From Pithys albifrons albifrons (Eukaryota > Chordata > Aves > Passeriformes > Thamnophilidae), in NCBI RefSeq assembly GCF_047495875.1, contig NC_092497.1:58925477-58989476 (forward strand): a DNA stretch of 64,000 nt, in the 5' to 3' direction. The stretch's first letter is position 1; each line of letters begins with the position of its first letter. Shown one piece after another: positions 37,553-51,470 of the stretch. The notes beneath the pieces were generated by a model. It made no database searches. It had not been told where the DNA came from and worked only from the letters and a program-made list of their open reading frames with translations. The position numbers and the translations under genes were made by a program.

Positions 37553-40500
37553 CCCCAAACATTATTCTTTCAGAAGTTCTGAAATTAAGAGGTTGATCTT
37601 AAGCAGTAAAACATTCTCTGCTTGGCATTTCTCCCTGTTACCTCTGCGGACTTCCAACTGCCAGGCTCAATTTGTTGCCTTCATTGCCAGATCAGCATCG
37701 CTTGAATCTACTACATCCTAGTGAATAAAGACAGAATTTATGTGAAGAAAAACAGCCCTGTTTCTGATTCTGAACAGTAATTACAAGATTTTGGGCAATA
37801 TGAAGGGGGTAATTGGCAGACCCAATCTTTTTGTAAACCAGAACACAAGATAAAGGAGATGTGCTACTACTGCTATATCTTTGACAGTACAGAATGCAGG
37901 CACTATTCAATGACCTGGCCAAAAGACCTTCTTGTTGTGGGTTGCAAAGCAGACATAGTTAATATGTAGATAATGAAGTCAAAATAGTCTATGTCTTTTC
38001 TGTTGGGAGTAGGTTTTGTTTTCAAAGTAGGTTTAGGCAATGAGACACATACATGCCTTCAGAAATAAAGTTGTCTGTACATTGAATACCCACTTTTTTG
38101 GTTTTGCAAGACTTTATTTGGAAACCATAAGTAGGGAAAAATCTAGATCAGTGTAATAGCCACTACTATTTCAGACAACAGCTGGCATAATGTTCTCTAG
38201 GAATAAAAGGTGGATTGATTCACTGAGTGAGAAAACTGTAATTTCAATCCTTAAATTTCCACCATTTTGCTGCATTTTTCATCTGCAGCTCTCACCTTTG
38301 GGATACTTTGAGAGTAAGGTAAAGACCACAGCTGTTATTCATATTCTCCAAAGAATAGTCTAAATAATCTATCATTATGTAGTAATTGAGTTACACCCCA
38401 TAAACTCTTTGGATCTACAAAAGTCTGCACATAACTTTGTCTATTGGAGAATTCCCCTTGCATTTACATTCCTAAATCCAGTTTGCTGTTACTAAAATTG
38501 AGAGGACACTTAAAATACAGAGACACTCACCTCAGAGAAAGTCAAACATCCTTCATTGTGCCTATACTGCATCTTGATGGTCACCTTCCATTTGAATATT
38601 GAAACTAACTGTCTGATACAGAGTTGTGAATTTTGATGAACAGTTTTGAATAGTCTCCACGTGCTTCCTTGTGTGCAAATCAGAACCTCCAGATTTTTTC
38701 CAATTTTCCAAAACCTGAGCAGTAGCTAGTTTGATTATACATTATTGCCTCCCAGCATTTGGAACAAATACTTTTTTGTATTTAATTGAGTCCCTTGTGC
38801 TTAACAGCCAGTCCTAAGTTCTCACCAGAACTGTCCCAGGGCACCTGCTTCCTCCAAGGGAAATGCAAACCTGCAGTAGCTGCAGAGCAGCTGATTTCCT
38901 GTGGGGAGAGAAAGTAGAGCAATAGGAACTGTTGAACTGAAAAATGAGGGGCCTGTGGGAAATTTTGGGGAGGTGTTTGAGTTTCCTCTTCTCTTAAGCT
39001 CTTTCTTCCCCTTGGATTCCTACTTTTTTCACCACACTGGCACAGTCCAGTTCTTACCTTTCCTCTCCTGGTACAAATGAGGATTTCATAATTTTCCAAA
39101 TGCTTACCTATTTCTACCACACAAGAAGTAATGTAATTTCAGTGAGATTTCCATTGCGCTTCTTTTAAGTTATAAAATCCTCTTCACCCTAGCATAACTG
39201 TATCTGCATTAGGGTATCTGCACTGATCTAACCTACTGCTATAGCAAGACTGGTCCCTCTTTTTTCAGACAGGCAGAAAGACCACAAAAACTGCAACTGT
39301 AAAATATAATTTCTGGAATGTGTGATATTTTAAATATTGTGTCTACAGTGATGTTGTAAGAATGTATATAAATACGGCTGGGATGAATTTATTTATTAAG
39401 TGGCTAGATAAGCTTCTTACAGTGAATATGCTTAAGGATGTAGGGGTAGGGTTGCAATGCACTCAAAGAATGTAGGAAGCTTGAAGCACGTGAGTTGTCT
39501 CAGAATATAGGATCACAGATTAGCTGTCTTTTCACAGTGGTGTCTCTCTCAGACCTTATTGAAAAGCAACATCAAAAAGTGTCTTCTCCAGTAAAATAAA
39601 ACTGAGCTTGTTTTCCTCAGATTAAAAAATCACCACAGGCTTGTTTGATGTAGCAGTGAAATTATGCCAGGAGATAAAAGGTGATTGTGCTAAGATAAAC
39701 CAAAAATTTCTCTCTAATTCTGCTCTGTAGTTAGATTACCTATTCCAATTGAAGCTTTCTAAGCCTGAAATTTTTTATGTTTTTTACTAAAATATATTTG
39801 TAGTGTTCAGAAATTTTTTTCCAGTATATGTACCAAAATTACTTCTGCAAAATCAGGTAGTTTAAGTAGAAAATTAAAATTTAGGTGTTTACTAGCATGA
39901 TTTTTTTTCATTTTTGAAATTAACAAATTCTACTTGCATGTTTTTATCCTATTGAATTTTCAAGGCATCCTGAACTTTTACTAGATGATTTGAAGTTCTT
40001 CACTGCCTAGATGGTCCATTGAAAGATTCAGGCAGAATGGCATTGTGCTGCCAGTATCTGCTCTTAAGGTATCTTCTAGGCACTTCAAAAACAATTACTT
40101 TGTTCCTGGCCTAAGCATGATAAAATATGACAAGTAGAGAGGAAGGATAAAGCACCTGGAATTAGGAGGAAAGATGAATAAGGTTCTGCTTTCAGTGACA
40201 AGTACCTACATTCTGCCCTTCCTTGCCTCAGGTGCCTCTCACTATAGTTGCAGCTCAGCCTTCCACAGCTCCTTGTCTTCTGTGCCCCACACTCCAATGA
40301 GCCCTTCACTCTTGTAAAGTTATTAACACTTTTCCTCAGGTCTCAGTATTGCATTTAAATATTCACTCAACCATACACACACACTTAATCAACAGATAGA
40401 AACAGCCACACCATGCATCTACAGAAAATTATTTTGTCTTCCAGTAGGGTTCCACAAACAATTTTTCTTTGACTCCTCTCTCACTTCTTATCTCCTGAAT

Positions 40501-41250
40501 CTCCTCCTGCCACCCAGACAAATGGACAGGGTGCAAGTCCTGAATGTGCACTGATGCTGGTTTTCCTCTCCATGGGCCAAGAATACCTTGGGTCTCTGCC
40601 TGACCCGGTCAGTATCAGGTAGTCTGCTGGAAATTTTTATCAGTGTCCTTGACCATGACACAAGTGCTGTGTGTATAATAAATGGAGATTCTTTTAAAAA
40701 CTGAGATCCTACAGATATTAAGCTCAAATATGTCCTCTTCCCTTGTTTTTCACTTTCTTCTTAGTCTTCCTTCACCTTCCCTGCTATTTTCATAGGCTGA
40801 CAGGAAGGACAGTTTTTGAGGGGACATATTAGCACAGCATTTTTCTGGCAAAGTCAGCAGCTGTGTCTCCAGTTAGGGTTGTGGGTTTTTTTAATAAGCC
40901 ATATTTCATGCCGACAACATAACCAGCAGGTCAAATTCTTCAATTTTAAAAAGCACAGTCATATTCTGTGGTATGAAACTTAAATAATCATCAATACATC
41001 AGTACAGGGAGGGGTTGGTTCTCTATAGTGTTTTGTCTCCTTTTTATTTGGGTTTATAATTTTCAACAGGGTGGAGAGACTTGGCTAACTGGGCTCCTGA
41101 GATTCTCTGAAAATAAACACAATAAAGAAATTGGGTAATCACAGATATGGTTGTGTATCATACGTTTCTAAAAATGGTACCATGCAGAACAAAAGATTTT
41201 ACTCTCTAACAGAGAGACAGATCACAACTGTATTATGGTTTCTCAGTTGG

Positions 41251-41502
41251 GACATGTCTATGTAACAAACTGCAGTGGCCAGCCAGGTTCCTCCTACTAG
41301 CCCTAAGGATGCCAGGAGGAGGCTGGCAGTGGGCCAGCTGCATTAACAGGGGTTTGTGGGGGTTAAGGAGCTGCTCCCAGGGACAGGCCCTACATGCCCA
41401 GGCAGGGCACACACTAATGCAAGGCTGTGGCTTCCAGACTCCCAGAGAGTTCATTCAAGATGTCATTGTGGGGCACTGCACTACGCTATGTTGACATGTC
41501 TA
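41251..41502. other. GC-rich block flanked by 10-bp direct repeats (possible unknown insertion)
   Basis: The 10-mer GACATGTCTA occurs at 41251-41260 and again at 41493-41502. Between them lies about 232 bp that is much richer in G+C than the surrounding sequence. Direct repeats of this length around a compositionally distinct segment resemble a target-site duplication. The insert has neither TG...CA LTR ends nor a poly(A) or CR1-type tail, and I do not recognise its family. Confidence 0.35.
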
Positions 41503-42520
41503 AGTGGTTCTGCCACTTGGTCTCCTTACGCTTGAGAGGGAAAATGACACATGAAAGGGTAGACACCCTATATACAGCAAACTATAATGTGCCAGGCACT
41601 TGACAGACCAGTCCAGTCCCACACTCTACCTGCACTCTGTGACAGAGGCACACTTAAAAGACCACAGCTCCAGCTACCACAGAGCCATCAGCATTTTACA
41701 CTTACAGCACACTATAAGGATTTGGTTACACGTGTTTCTACAAACAGAACAACAGAACAATCCAGTGATTAAAAATCATGCTTGAACCTTTACTGTCTTT
41801 TCTTCACAGAGAAAAGAGAAAATTTGTTTACAAGCATTAAATAAGAATACACACATTTTCAAATATATTGAAGCTATTACAATTCCCTGATACTGTACAA
41901 AGAAAAAAAAAAGATAATAGAGGTTCAATCTTCCTTGCACTTACATAAGCAACGTTGACACATTAATCCTTTCATTCAGAGAAAGATCAATAGGGGAGAC
42001 TGCAAAATTTTTAGGGAGCTATTCAACCAATAGAAAAAAAATAGAAAAGCAGAGACTGAAAGGTAAAACATACTTGATAGATAGCATTCATAAATGTGCA
42101 AGCTATGACACACTCTGTTACATAAAATTACATTTTTAATACTTTGAAGAGTCACCAAATTTTGAATATCTTAATTTGAAAATTAAAATGGCTTTTTTTT
42201 TACTTTTTTTTAATTTGTTAAACCAGCATTTATTCCTATGGGAATTACCAACTTGTAAGCCATAACTTATAGGTGAAATACACATAAAATCAAAATTCAA
42301 ATGTACCTGTATAAGTCACCAGCCATATACTGTGTGGACTTAAGGAGCACTTTTACTCATCTGATTTCCATATATAAATATCTTCTCCCTGTGTCAAATT
42401 CAAGATTAAAATCTGACATTTGCAGGTCATCCATGATGGTATGATGGAGGAAAAATGAAGTGTGGATGAAGAACACCTGGTAAAACCATTACACCAATGT
42501 GCCTGTACCTTGACTATCTC

Positions 42521-42909
42521 CACAGAATTACACAATATGCTGAGCTGGAAGGGACCAGCAGTGATCATTGGGTCCAACTCCTGGCCCTGCACAGGACCAT
42601 CCCCAAGAGTCACACCATGTGACTGAGAGTATCATGCAAATACTTTTTGAACTCAGACAGGCTTAGTGCTGTGACCACTTCTCTGGGAAGCCTGTTTCAG
42701 TGCCCAGCCACCCTATGGGGGAAGAACCTTCTTCTAACATTCAACCTAAACTTCCCCTGACACAGCTTCAGGCCACTCCCTCATATTCTGTCACAGGTCC
42801 CCAGAAAAGAGATCAGTGCCTGCTCCTCCTCTTCCCCTCAAGAGGAAGTTGTAGACTGCAATTAGATCTTCCCTCAGCCTCCTCTTCAATGTAGAAGCCC
42901 AAATGACCA
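42521..42909 (-). mobile_element. CR1 LINE 3' fragment
   Basis: Read on plus, it begins with the inverted CR1 tip CACAGAATTACACAATATG. It continues GAGCTGGAAGGGACC and GTCCAACTCCTGGCCCTGCAC, then a stretch matching the CR1 3' region up to about 42909. The CR1 sense strand is therefore minus, and about 390 bp of 3' sequence remain. The wording fits a CR1-J-like subfamily as I recall it. Open frames here are not genes. Confidence 0.9.
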
Positions 42910-45327
42910 GTTTCCCTGGAAGAAGTCATGAACTTATGCTAAGCTTGGTTAAAATCTGGTCTGAATTTGCAATAAAATACTAAACCGAGTGAGTTTGTAT
43001 TTCTTTTTGTGAGCATTTCAGAGATCTGGAGTTCATATCTAACTTTTATGTTGGTGTGAATCTATGTCATTCATATGGAACTAAGATTATGATACAGTCC
43101 AGATAAATGTTTTACTGATGTCTGCTTCTGTTGGTTAGTCAATGTAAGTGATCTATGAAAATAAATTTTCTCAGTCAAGGTGCCTGGGGACTCTTAGCTG
43201 GTATCTTTTGGCTAATGAAGCAGCAAGCATGCCATCCCATAACATTATCTTTACCAATTTATTTGCATTACAGTCATGTCTATAAGTGCTTCCTGGAAGC
43301 TGCTGTAGTCTAAATAAAGATCTAGGGTTTCACCTTTATTATTTCTGCTGCTAATGCACCAAATTAAAAATGAAAACAAACAGACTTAACGGAATTATGT
43401 GAGATATAGAAAACAATGCCAGTGTTAAGTTACTTTTGCCAAAACTGTGTCTCATTTTTAAACAGAGACAGATCAAACCAAAAACATTACATAAGTACAA
43501 TTCAGTGCCAAGTAGGGACAAGAGTGTTGTAAATCACAGCCAGGTGCTTTCTTGCATACATCTGTCTCTAGTTCTGATCCATCAGTGTGAAGAGACCTTC
43601 ACTGGAGTTCAAAGGTATTTTGTCACCTCATTGTACTTGAGGCTTGCGAGGAAGATCTCTACTGATGTTGAAGCCTATGACAGTAGAAAATTCTACAAAA
43701 GGTGTTTATAAATACAGCCTCATGTGTTGAGTTTCCCTGTCATCTTACAGAATTAATTTTAAACATGCACATACATATACATTATTACATACTTTTTTTC
43801 TCAGTGTAAACTACAAAGCCCATGAAAGATTTACATAAATTTTTGTGAATTATAATTAATTTACAGATGGGTTCAATTTTTTTTAACAGCAAATATGAAA
43901 AGAAGCATCAAGGACACCATTATTCACTTTGCAATAGTCATGAAATCTTCAGCTATAGAAAAAATTCCACAGCTTAACCTTTCTTGTACAAAGGGCTCCA
44001 CTAGAAGAAAAAGTTAATAGCATCTGATTCTTATTTAAATGAGTCATCCAATTATGTTTTGAACATCAAGGATCAGAATGGGCTAGGACTTGAGGATGGT
44101 CTTGGCCTTTGGATATGCTCTAAAAGTATCAAAAATCTTAACAACTGTAAACAGAGATGAGAGATTTATTACATGATCAGAAGAGAATAACACCACTGCC
44201 TTTATATGCCTTTATATGAAGAGTCAGTCCATGCGCCAATTTCTGAACAGGAAATAGCAACATTCATTCCAAATACAGGCAAAGAGGATGGAGGGGAATA
44301 GACTTTGCTCTTTACAACCTGCATTGTGCAATATATTTTTTTATATTTTCAGAGTAAACATGCACACAACCAAAACAAAAAGAAGACAGAAAAGCAATGC
44401 AATTGAATTAACTACTTGCCCACAGGAAAACACAAGTCTTTCGGAGCTAAGGACTTTGGATATGGAGATCTGTAGTCCATATAGAAGCACAGCTCATATT
44501 AATGGGAATGAGTGCAGTGTGAGAATCAAAGAACTATAAAGGAATATAAAAAAGAAAACAAACAAACAAAAACAGCAAAAACAGCACCATACTTTCATGC
44601 CATTTTGAATGCACAGACTAAAACCTTACTACTACTACTATTTGAGGCTCACAAAGAGCAATGGGCAAATGCAAGATTCTGTAGATGAGCATGAAACAAA
44701 CTGAAAGCTTTGCATTAGTTTTGCATCAAACAGCCATCCAGTTTAGATTTCTCTGCCTCCAGCTACTCAGAGCATGTGGGGATGGCACCTGGATAATCAT
44801 CACATTCCTAGCCTGGCAGGAAAGGGAGGGCAAATTCCCTGTGATTGACTGACACTTAGTCGTGTCAGGGAGACTAATTTGATCACCATCCATATGTTCC
44901 CCATAAGGAAAAGGAACAAAAGGAAAAATTTTATTCTGGCTGCAAATGACACATAATTCCTGCATTTAGCACTTCAGTTTAGCAATTTTTGCATCTATAA
45001 TTGTATTAAGAAAGAGCAACTGTATTACTTATGGTAATCTTGTTTTGCCATTTTAAGTGACATGTAGTTTGTGTGGGTGCTTGAAACTCTACATACTTGT
45101 ATGCAAACAAATGGAAGAAAAGACTAAATGCCTGCCAAACCGAAAAGGAAATAAACAGCAGGGAATTAAATGGGGGTTTTTTTTCAGACTTCTAAGAAAT
45201 AATTATAAGGAAGAAAGAGTAAAACCCAAAAGCACAAGAAAGTGCTTAGCAGCACCTGATGTTTCTTGAGACCTGGATCATGTTAAAGGATCTGTTCAGG
45301 TGTATCCAACTTTATTGCATTGTAAAT
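42910..45327. other. non-coding sequence, no gene recognised
   Basis: AT-rich with no recognised exon. A short (CAAA)n-like run lies at about 44555-44588. Confidence 0.6.
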
Positions 45328-45405
45328 TCATAGATTTCTAAGGTCAGGAGGGATCATTAGTTATCATCCTCCATTTTCATCTACTATGGGCTATAAAAAA
45401 TTTCT
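45328..45405 (-). mobile_element. possible ancient CR1/L3-type LINE tip
   Basis: The text TCATAGATTTCTAAGGTCAG, then GAGGGATCATTAG, then a diverged CATCCTCC and a GGGCTATAAAAAATTTCTGCC stretch resembles the inverted 3' end of an old amniote CR1 family (form TCATAGATTCTAAGGCCAG). It is much more diverged than the other CR1 copies in the window. The call rests on recall and a short match. Confidence 0.5.
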
Positions 45406-48400
45406 GCCAACGAGGCCTGAATAAAACCTGACAATGAAGCAGGAAGGCATCTTTTAAGGCTCAGCCATTTTCCACATAAAATCTTTGGTACTGCTTATTC
45501 TTGGGAACCCTATGCTGGCTTTGTATACTCTTGTGCACCTTGGAACTGTATTCAGCACCGGGCTGTTAGGAGAAATTTTCTCCCACGCAGAGTACCTGAA
45601 GAGAACCAGAAAGTTGAGAGGGGCTTTCAGCAGTGGTCAGGGTCTCTTCAATGGCATAAATTTTATCCAGTTCTATATTCATATTAATATCAATATGCAA
45701 TTAATATTCATATTAATTGCATATTCATATTAAATGCAATAATCTACAGGGAAGTCAGCAATGACTGTCACAAGTCATTGCATGGTTTTACTGACATATG
45801 AGAGCAACAAAGCAAAACAAAATAAAAGCAATGTTTAACATGAAAGAACAGGAAAAGCTAGTGCTCTAAATCATGGACAGGAAGAACCAACAAATGGAAA
45901 AACACTGTAATGAGTAGCCCAGCTGAGACTGTAGCACAGTTTGGTGCATCTGTTGCTAGGTCTAATATTGTTCTACCCACAGCCCTTTTCCCCTGTATAT
46001 CCTTTCTGGGTTCTCACCAAATAAGAAACCATTTGCTTGTCCACCAGCCTCCTCTTTCATCAGCAGAAGAGCCAAGAGGGGATTACACATTATTGCTGGT
46101 CCAGCTTGTGTGTGGCACACATGTATAATTACTTTATTATAATACCATGAACCATTGGTGAACTAACTTTGGAGATGTGGGAAAATTTATTTAGCATGAA
46201 TAAACAACAAGCCTCAACATTTTGTTTCTTTGTTTCCTCCTTTCTTAGCAACAGACCTTTCCTTAAATCTCCTTTAGTTCAGAGAATAACAATCATGGCT
46301 ATAACCCTGAGATTCAGCTGCCATATAGAGTAGATATAGCATAGCTCAGGGTAGGCTGATGAAATAGACAGTAGACAAGAGGTGAAATGTATTCTTAAGC
46401 AGGAAAGAAATAATAATAAAAAAAGAAAATCGTAAAAACTGAGTTCTGTTTTCTTCCTGACCATTCAGAGGAGCAGTAGCCAGTATCACTCAAGCAAGAG
46501 GGTAAATAATCCCTCTGAGAATCTGCATTGCAACTGTTTCAGGAATTTGCATTTTGCCTCAAAACGCCACACAGGGGTCTACCTCACATTGAAACCAAGT
46601 ACTCTGACTTTCTCTTCAAGGAAAAGTACTTCACCTGGGAATAACAACCCCTACATGAATGGGGTTTGTATACATGTAATATAGGCCAAATTTCTGTCTC
46701 CTATCTGAGAACAGATGTTATCCTGCTGCGACTAGAGGCAAAAAATGAGAGAGAAAAAATAAAGAAAAAGTGACAAGAAGCCACAGTAATTTTCCCCTAA
46801 ACTGTGAAGGTTGTTCTTTCACCTTTGCAAATAGGTTGCATTTTTGTTAGCCTACTGTTACTACTCTGGGCTCTGCATGTATCACACCAGGATTTTAAAT
46901 ATCCAGTACTGTATTTTTGAAATGTTTTGAATTACATGAATATTTCCACTGAAAAGCATGTCTGAAAACTGAGCTACTTCTGAAGCTCAGCATGGACAGA
47001 CTTCAAAAAGCATTTATTCTGAAAGTGAAAAAAAAAAAAGGGACTATAAGCATCTAAGCCTCTAATGCTTCTGTTCCATTTTATGTATTTCATTATTGCT
47101 TTTTTCTTTCTGTCAATGTTGCCTTAAAGTTTTTCTCTGGTTATTCTTATAAAAGACCCATCTTAATTTCCAGACACAAAGGCACATCGGGACTATACTC
47201 AGTTCAGAGCTCGTGAAACTTAGAATATAAAAACACAAAATCTCATTTTCTCTTAAAGCTCTTAATATTAGACTACAGGTAAGTTTAATAAAGAGAAATT
47301 GCAAACAGGTAAATTACTGCTTGTCTTTCTCTTTAGGGTGCAGTGAAAATTAATTCCTATGCAGAAAGTGCTTTGAGATCTTTGCATGAAAGGCATTACT
47401 TTGGTTAAGAGCAAACTAGTATTATTAAGTGTTATTAAAATAAATTGGAGGCAGAGAACATCATGAATGTTTCCCTGTAGGTTAAGTCTGAGAACTGGTC
47501 TCTGTTGCATTGTAGCTCAAGTTTAACCTTTAGAGCACCGACATCATATACATCTCATTTACACTGCAGAGATAAGGCTCCCCTGGGCCTTCTAATATCC
47601 CAGTCATGGCCTAAACACCTAGTTGACAGCCAAAATACTGTAATTTCCAGGGAACTTTGTCAGTCAGTTTTGGACTACAAAACAAAGCAAATCATAATTT
47701 CACGTTTAAATTTGTTTTGCTTTAAGAATACACTACTGCGAATACACAACTGTATGGATCAAATGCAAAATCTTCACAGTCTTAAATCCCATAACTTTAT
47801 ATTATGACCTTCAAATCAGTGTCTACCCACACATAAATTAAAATACTTGGAAGGTTTTACTTGAAAGGAATGAAGAGAATATAGTAGAACTATCAGTTTT
47901 CTGTCTGATTCTTGCTGTTGGTGTTTATGATTTGAGAGTCCAACTAAAGCTGTTAAAGTGACAACTCTGGAGAACTTGTGTAACAACAAAATAAGTATAT
48001 CACAAAGCAGCAGCAATTCATATTTGCTAAATCATCAGTAGTGCCCACATGCAGAGGTCTGACAGGATTGTACTGTTCATGAATTTGCCATTTCAAAAAT
48101 CAGGCTGTATCTGGACACAGGTAAACATACAAATTTAAGTCACATTCATTCAGTGTCCTCATGTCCATCTGGATTTTGAGATTTTAGGACTTAGGCTTAT
48201 AGACAAAGGTAATGGTCATAAAGCTTGCTTAGAAAGGTTTTAACTAAGAGCGGCAGCAGGAACAAAAATATAGCTTACAAGAGCCAAGACATTTCAGCTA
48301 TTAACTGTGACAATTTTTTGGTTTTGATTAAGTTGTCAAAAGAAAGGAGAGAGAAATGTTTAGTTTATAAAATTGTTACTATTGACATATAAAATTTTTA

Positions 48401-51400
48401 AAGCTTTAAAAACATGCAAAGTGGTCAATAAAATAAAATTCATTTTGTATTGTTCTCATAAGGGTTATTTAGAAAGGTACCTTAGCATAGGCAAAACTGT
48501 GTATCCTCTTGAGAACACCTGTGAACTGTTGAGTTTAATTGGGCAACAGCTGGTGCTGATTGTGGGTTTTCTTGCTGTATCTCATTACTGGTTTCCCCTT
48601 TGCTCTTTCCTGATACAGTGCTGCTGGTGTGCAGTGCTTAAAGAACCCTAGCACAAATAAAGACAGTCAAAGAAAATGATTGAAATAGTTTATGTGTGCA
48701 TCTGTGTGCTGCTGAGTTTTCTCAGACTTCTGCAGACATGTGATGTACGTGGGTGGTGGTCTGAGGATATCACACATTGGCTGGCAATCCCCATAGTATC
48801 TCTTAATCTCCATCTAGGCACGAAGCTTTTCTGCAGAGGTTAGGAGAAGCTGTAATTTTAAGCTATTTATGGGCTAAAAATCTCAGGGGGTAGAAAAAAA
48901 AAGCACCCATAATGACCTTGTCATTTTGCAGTGGAATATATTGCTTGTTCTCACTTCAATAAAATTATCAAGAAGTAATCATGTATGTCCTGCTGCATTA
49001 TCTTACTAGGCATACTCAGAGCAAAGCTGCTGATCCTGAGAGCCAAACTACCATCTTTTGCAATGTTTAGGAGAATTAGGAGTTCAGAGAGGATATTTTG
49101 AGTGCTGACCTTGACAAAAGCAGAGAAAGTCAGGAGTGCACAAAGTACAAGAGTAAATGGAATATGAGAAATTAGGTTTCTGGGGAAAAAAAAAGTAGTA
49201 AAAGAAAGTAAAAGAAAAAGCCCCCTATAGTGAAATTATCAGCCAGATGAGTATTTCAAAATGAGAACATGATTCTGAAAAAGTCTGCAATTGATAACAG
49301 AAGAAAAACATTTAAATACCTTTAGATGAGAAGTTAGTCACGACTTGAGTAAGATCAGAACTAGACTGAGACTACAGTCTTTGGACAATGGCAATTCCCA
49401 CACCTTTTCCTGATACGTAAGTTCTCCACAGAGAGAAAACAGGACTAAAATTAGCTATTGTTGTTTAAAAAAATCCCAAGTCATCAGACATTGTGCTCTG
49501 AAATAGCTGTTAAGTGATCACACACTTTAGTTTGAGCAGATAGCAAGTTTAAACATAGGTCACATGTTAATACCACAGATATTCAACTGATATTTATGAA
49601 CTAGATTACTGTCAATTTGTCAAGCACTACAACATATAATGAATATAATACTATATGAATTGATATTATCAACATACAATTTACATTAATCTCCTATATT
49701 ATAACCACATGAAACCATAAAATACTTTGACTTTCTAATACTCTTTTGATTTCCAATGCCTTTAACATTAAGCTCCTTTTTCATTTTCATATCGTTCAGA
49801 ACATAAAAAAAGAAAAGGAGGCAACAAAGATCATAATACTGCATGAAGCAAGTAAAATAAGGTATTAATAACAGAAGTACAATTTTGGGGTATATTTTAC
49901 TTATATATATAAAGTTGAAAGTTCATCAATAACTGCAGTGACATGACTAAATCTCTGAACACTAACCTGATGTAATGTTTCCTTAAATGGTATAGGACAG
50001 AGATATATTTGGACTTATTTTATCTTTGCATAGAGATAGAGATAGATATATTGAATATATAAATATGCTCAGAAATATTAGCACCTATGAGAGTACAGGG
50101 CATTTATAAATATTTATAACCCTGAATTGTGAAGAGTTGGAGTTGTATTAATTTGCATTACCATTGATAGCTTTAAATTTACCTATTAGTGTTCTTATAA
50201 ATCTCATTAATAGAGGTCCACTTAGCATTTCACTTATACTATTTCTGCATCTGCAGCAACAGAAAAAATTTAGGTGTTTTGAAGTAATTTTCAGCTATCC
50301 CTGCATCTAGGATGACACATTTATTGTGGCATTGTCATTTTGCCTGTATTAATAGAGTAATAGCATTGTTATTACCCTCAGAAGAGAATTTCTACCTTTA
50401 TATAGAACACCTAATAAGGAAGATAGAATTTATTTACTGGTCCTTGTTAAGATAAGAAAAACATTTGCCATGTCAAAATGCAATCTTCCTTAAAGACAGG
50501 AAGACATACGCTGTGTTGAATCAGATAAACATTAATATCACATTTACTGTCTGTTTTATGTTTCTGGTAACTCCAAAATAAATATAAAATTTAGAGTATA
50601 ATATTTGTTACTAAAGTTTAGTTGGTCTACTAATCTACTGAAACAACCACCTTAGCACGAGGTGGCAGCTAGGTTCTGTGTTTGGAAAAAAGAGCTTGCT
50701 GATCACCTCCCTGCAGGTAAGGTACCTGTTCCCAAGGAACCATGCACACATCCAACCCATCTATGTCAGACCTACCCATTTTCCTGAGTCAGATGCAATG
50801 GTAGACTCACAACAACATTTCTCTGTTCCACTAGTGGTTTCCTCAACAGAGAAAATATGAAAGCTTGTTTCACAAGGAACCAAAAGTGAAATTTAAGTCA
50901 AATACAACATTCACCAAGACTATGAAATTATCTCTTTTTAAACAACAGGTAAACAATTCTGGGACTGCAGGTTTTAATAAAAACATCTAGATAAACATCC
51001 TGAAATTCACCACAGTAACATTAATATATCTTACCTAAGCTTGGTTGCAATAAGAAACATCACCATAAGCAGCTTACAGTGATACCAAACAAAATCAGGT
51101 TATGGCAAGACACCTTGGTTTCATCATATATTTACCTGCGTCTCACAGTTGCAAGTTATACCAGAAACAAAGCCATATTTCCAAAGGCTATAGATTTTTA
51201 CATCAAAGGCTTGATTCTTGGCAGAAACAACTACCCATTTAGAGGAATCATCTTACAAATGCAGAAATACTAGTTAGTTATGTTCAGAGAAAGTAGGTTA
51301 ATGACAGTAAAAGCTGCCAATAGCTTAACAAACAACTTGCTCTTCTAAGCAAATCTCACCATTTTTAACTACTGAAATAGTCCTTGAAAGGTTTTCTTTA

Positions 51401-51470
51401 GGTCGCTATGAGCCATTGGGAATTCACTGACTGTTTTTAATGTGAGAGTCATGTAACACATGTACACATA
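45406..51470. other. non-coding sequence, no gene recognised
   Basis: AT-rich with no recognised exon or interspersed repeat. It contains the AT palindrome listed at 45692-45725, and GATA/ATA-rich low-complexity sequence at about 50028-50060. Confidence 0.6.
45692..45725. repeat. perfect inverted repeat, 16-bp arms, 2-bp spacer
   Basis: AATATGCAATTAATAT (45692-45707) is followed by TC and then its exact reverse complement ATATTAATTGCATATT (45710-45725). The surrounding 45672-45740 also repeats the word ATTCATATTAA three times in direct orientation, so the palindrome sits within a small AT-rich repeat cluster. It could extrude as a cruciform. Confidence 0.95.

Larger units (their letters stand above)
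34416..42520. other. non-coding sequence, no gene recognised
   Basis: AT-rich and without recognised exons or interspersed repeats, apart from the features listed separately at 37497-37552 and 41251-41502. A C-rich run (CCCCCCCTCCCC) lies at 35786-35797. Frames of up to 112 codons have no family signature. Confidence 0.6.
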
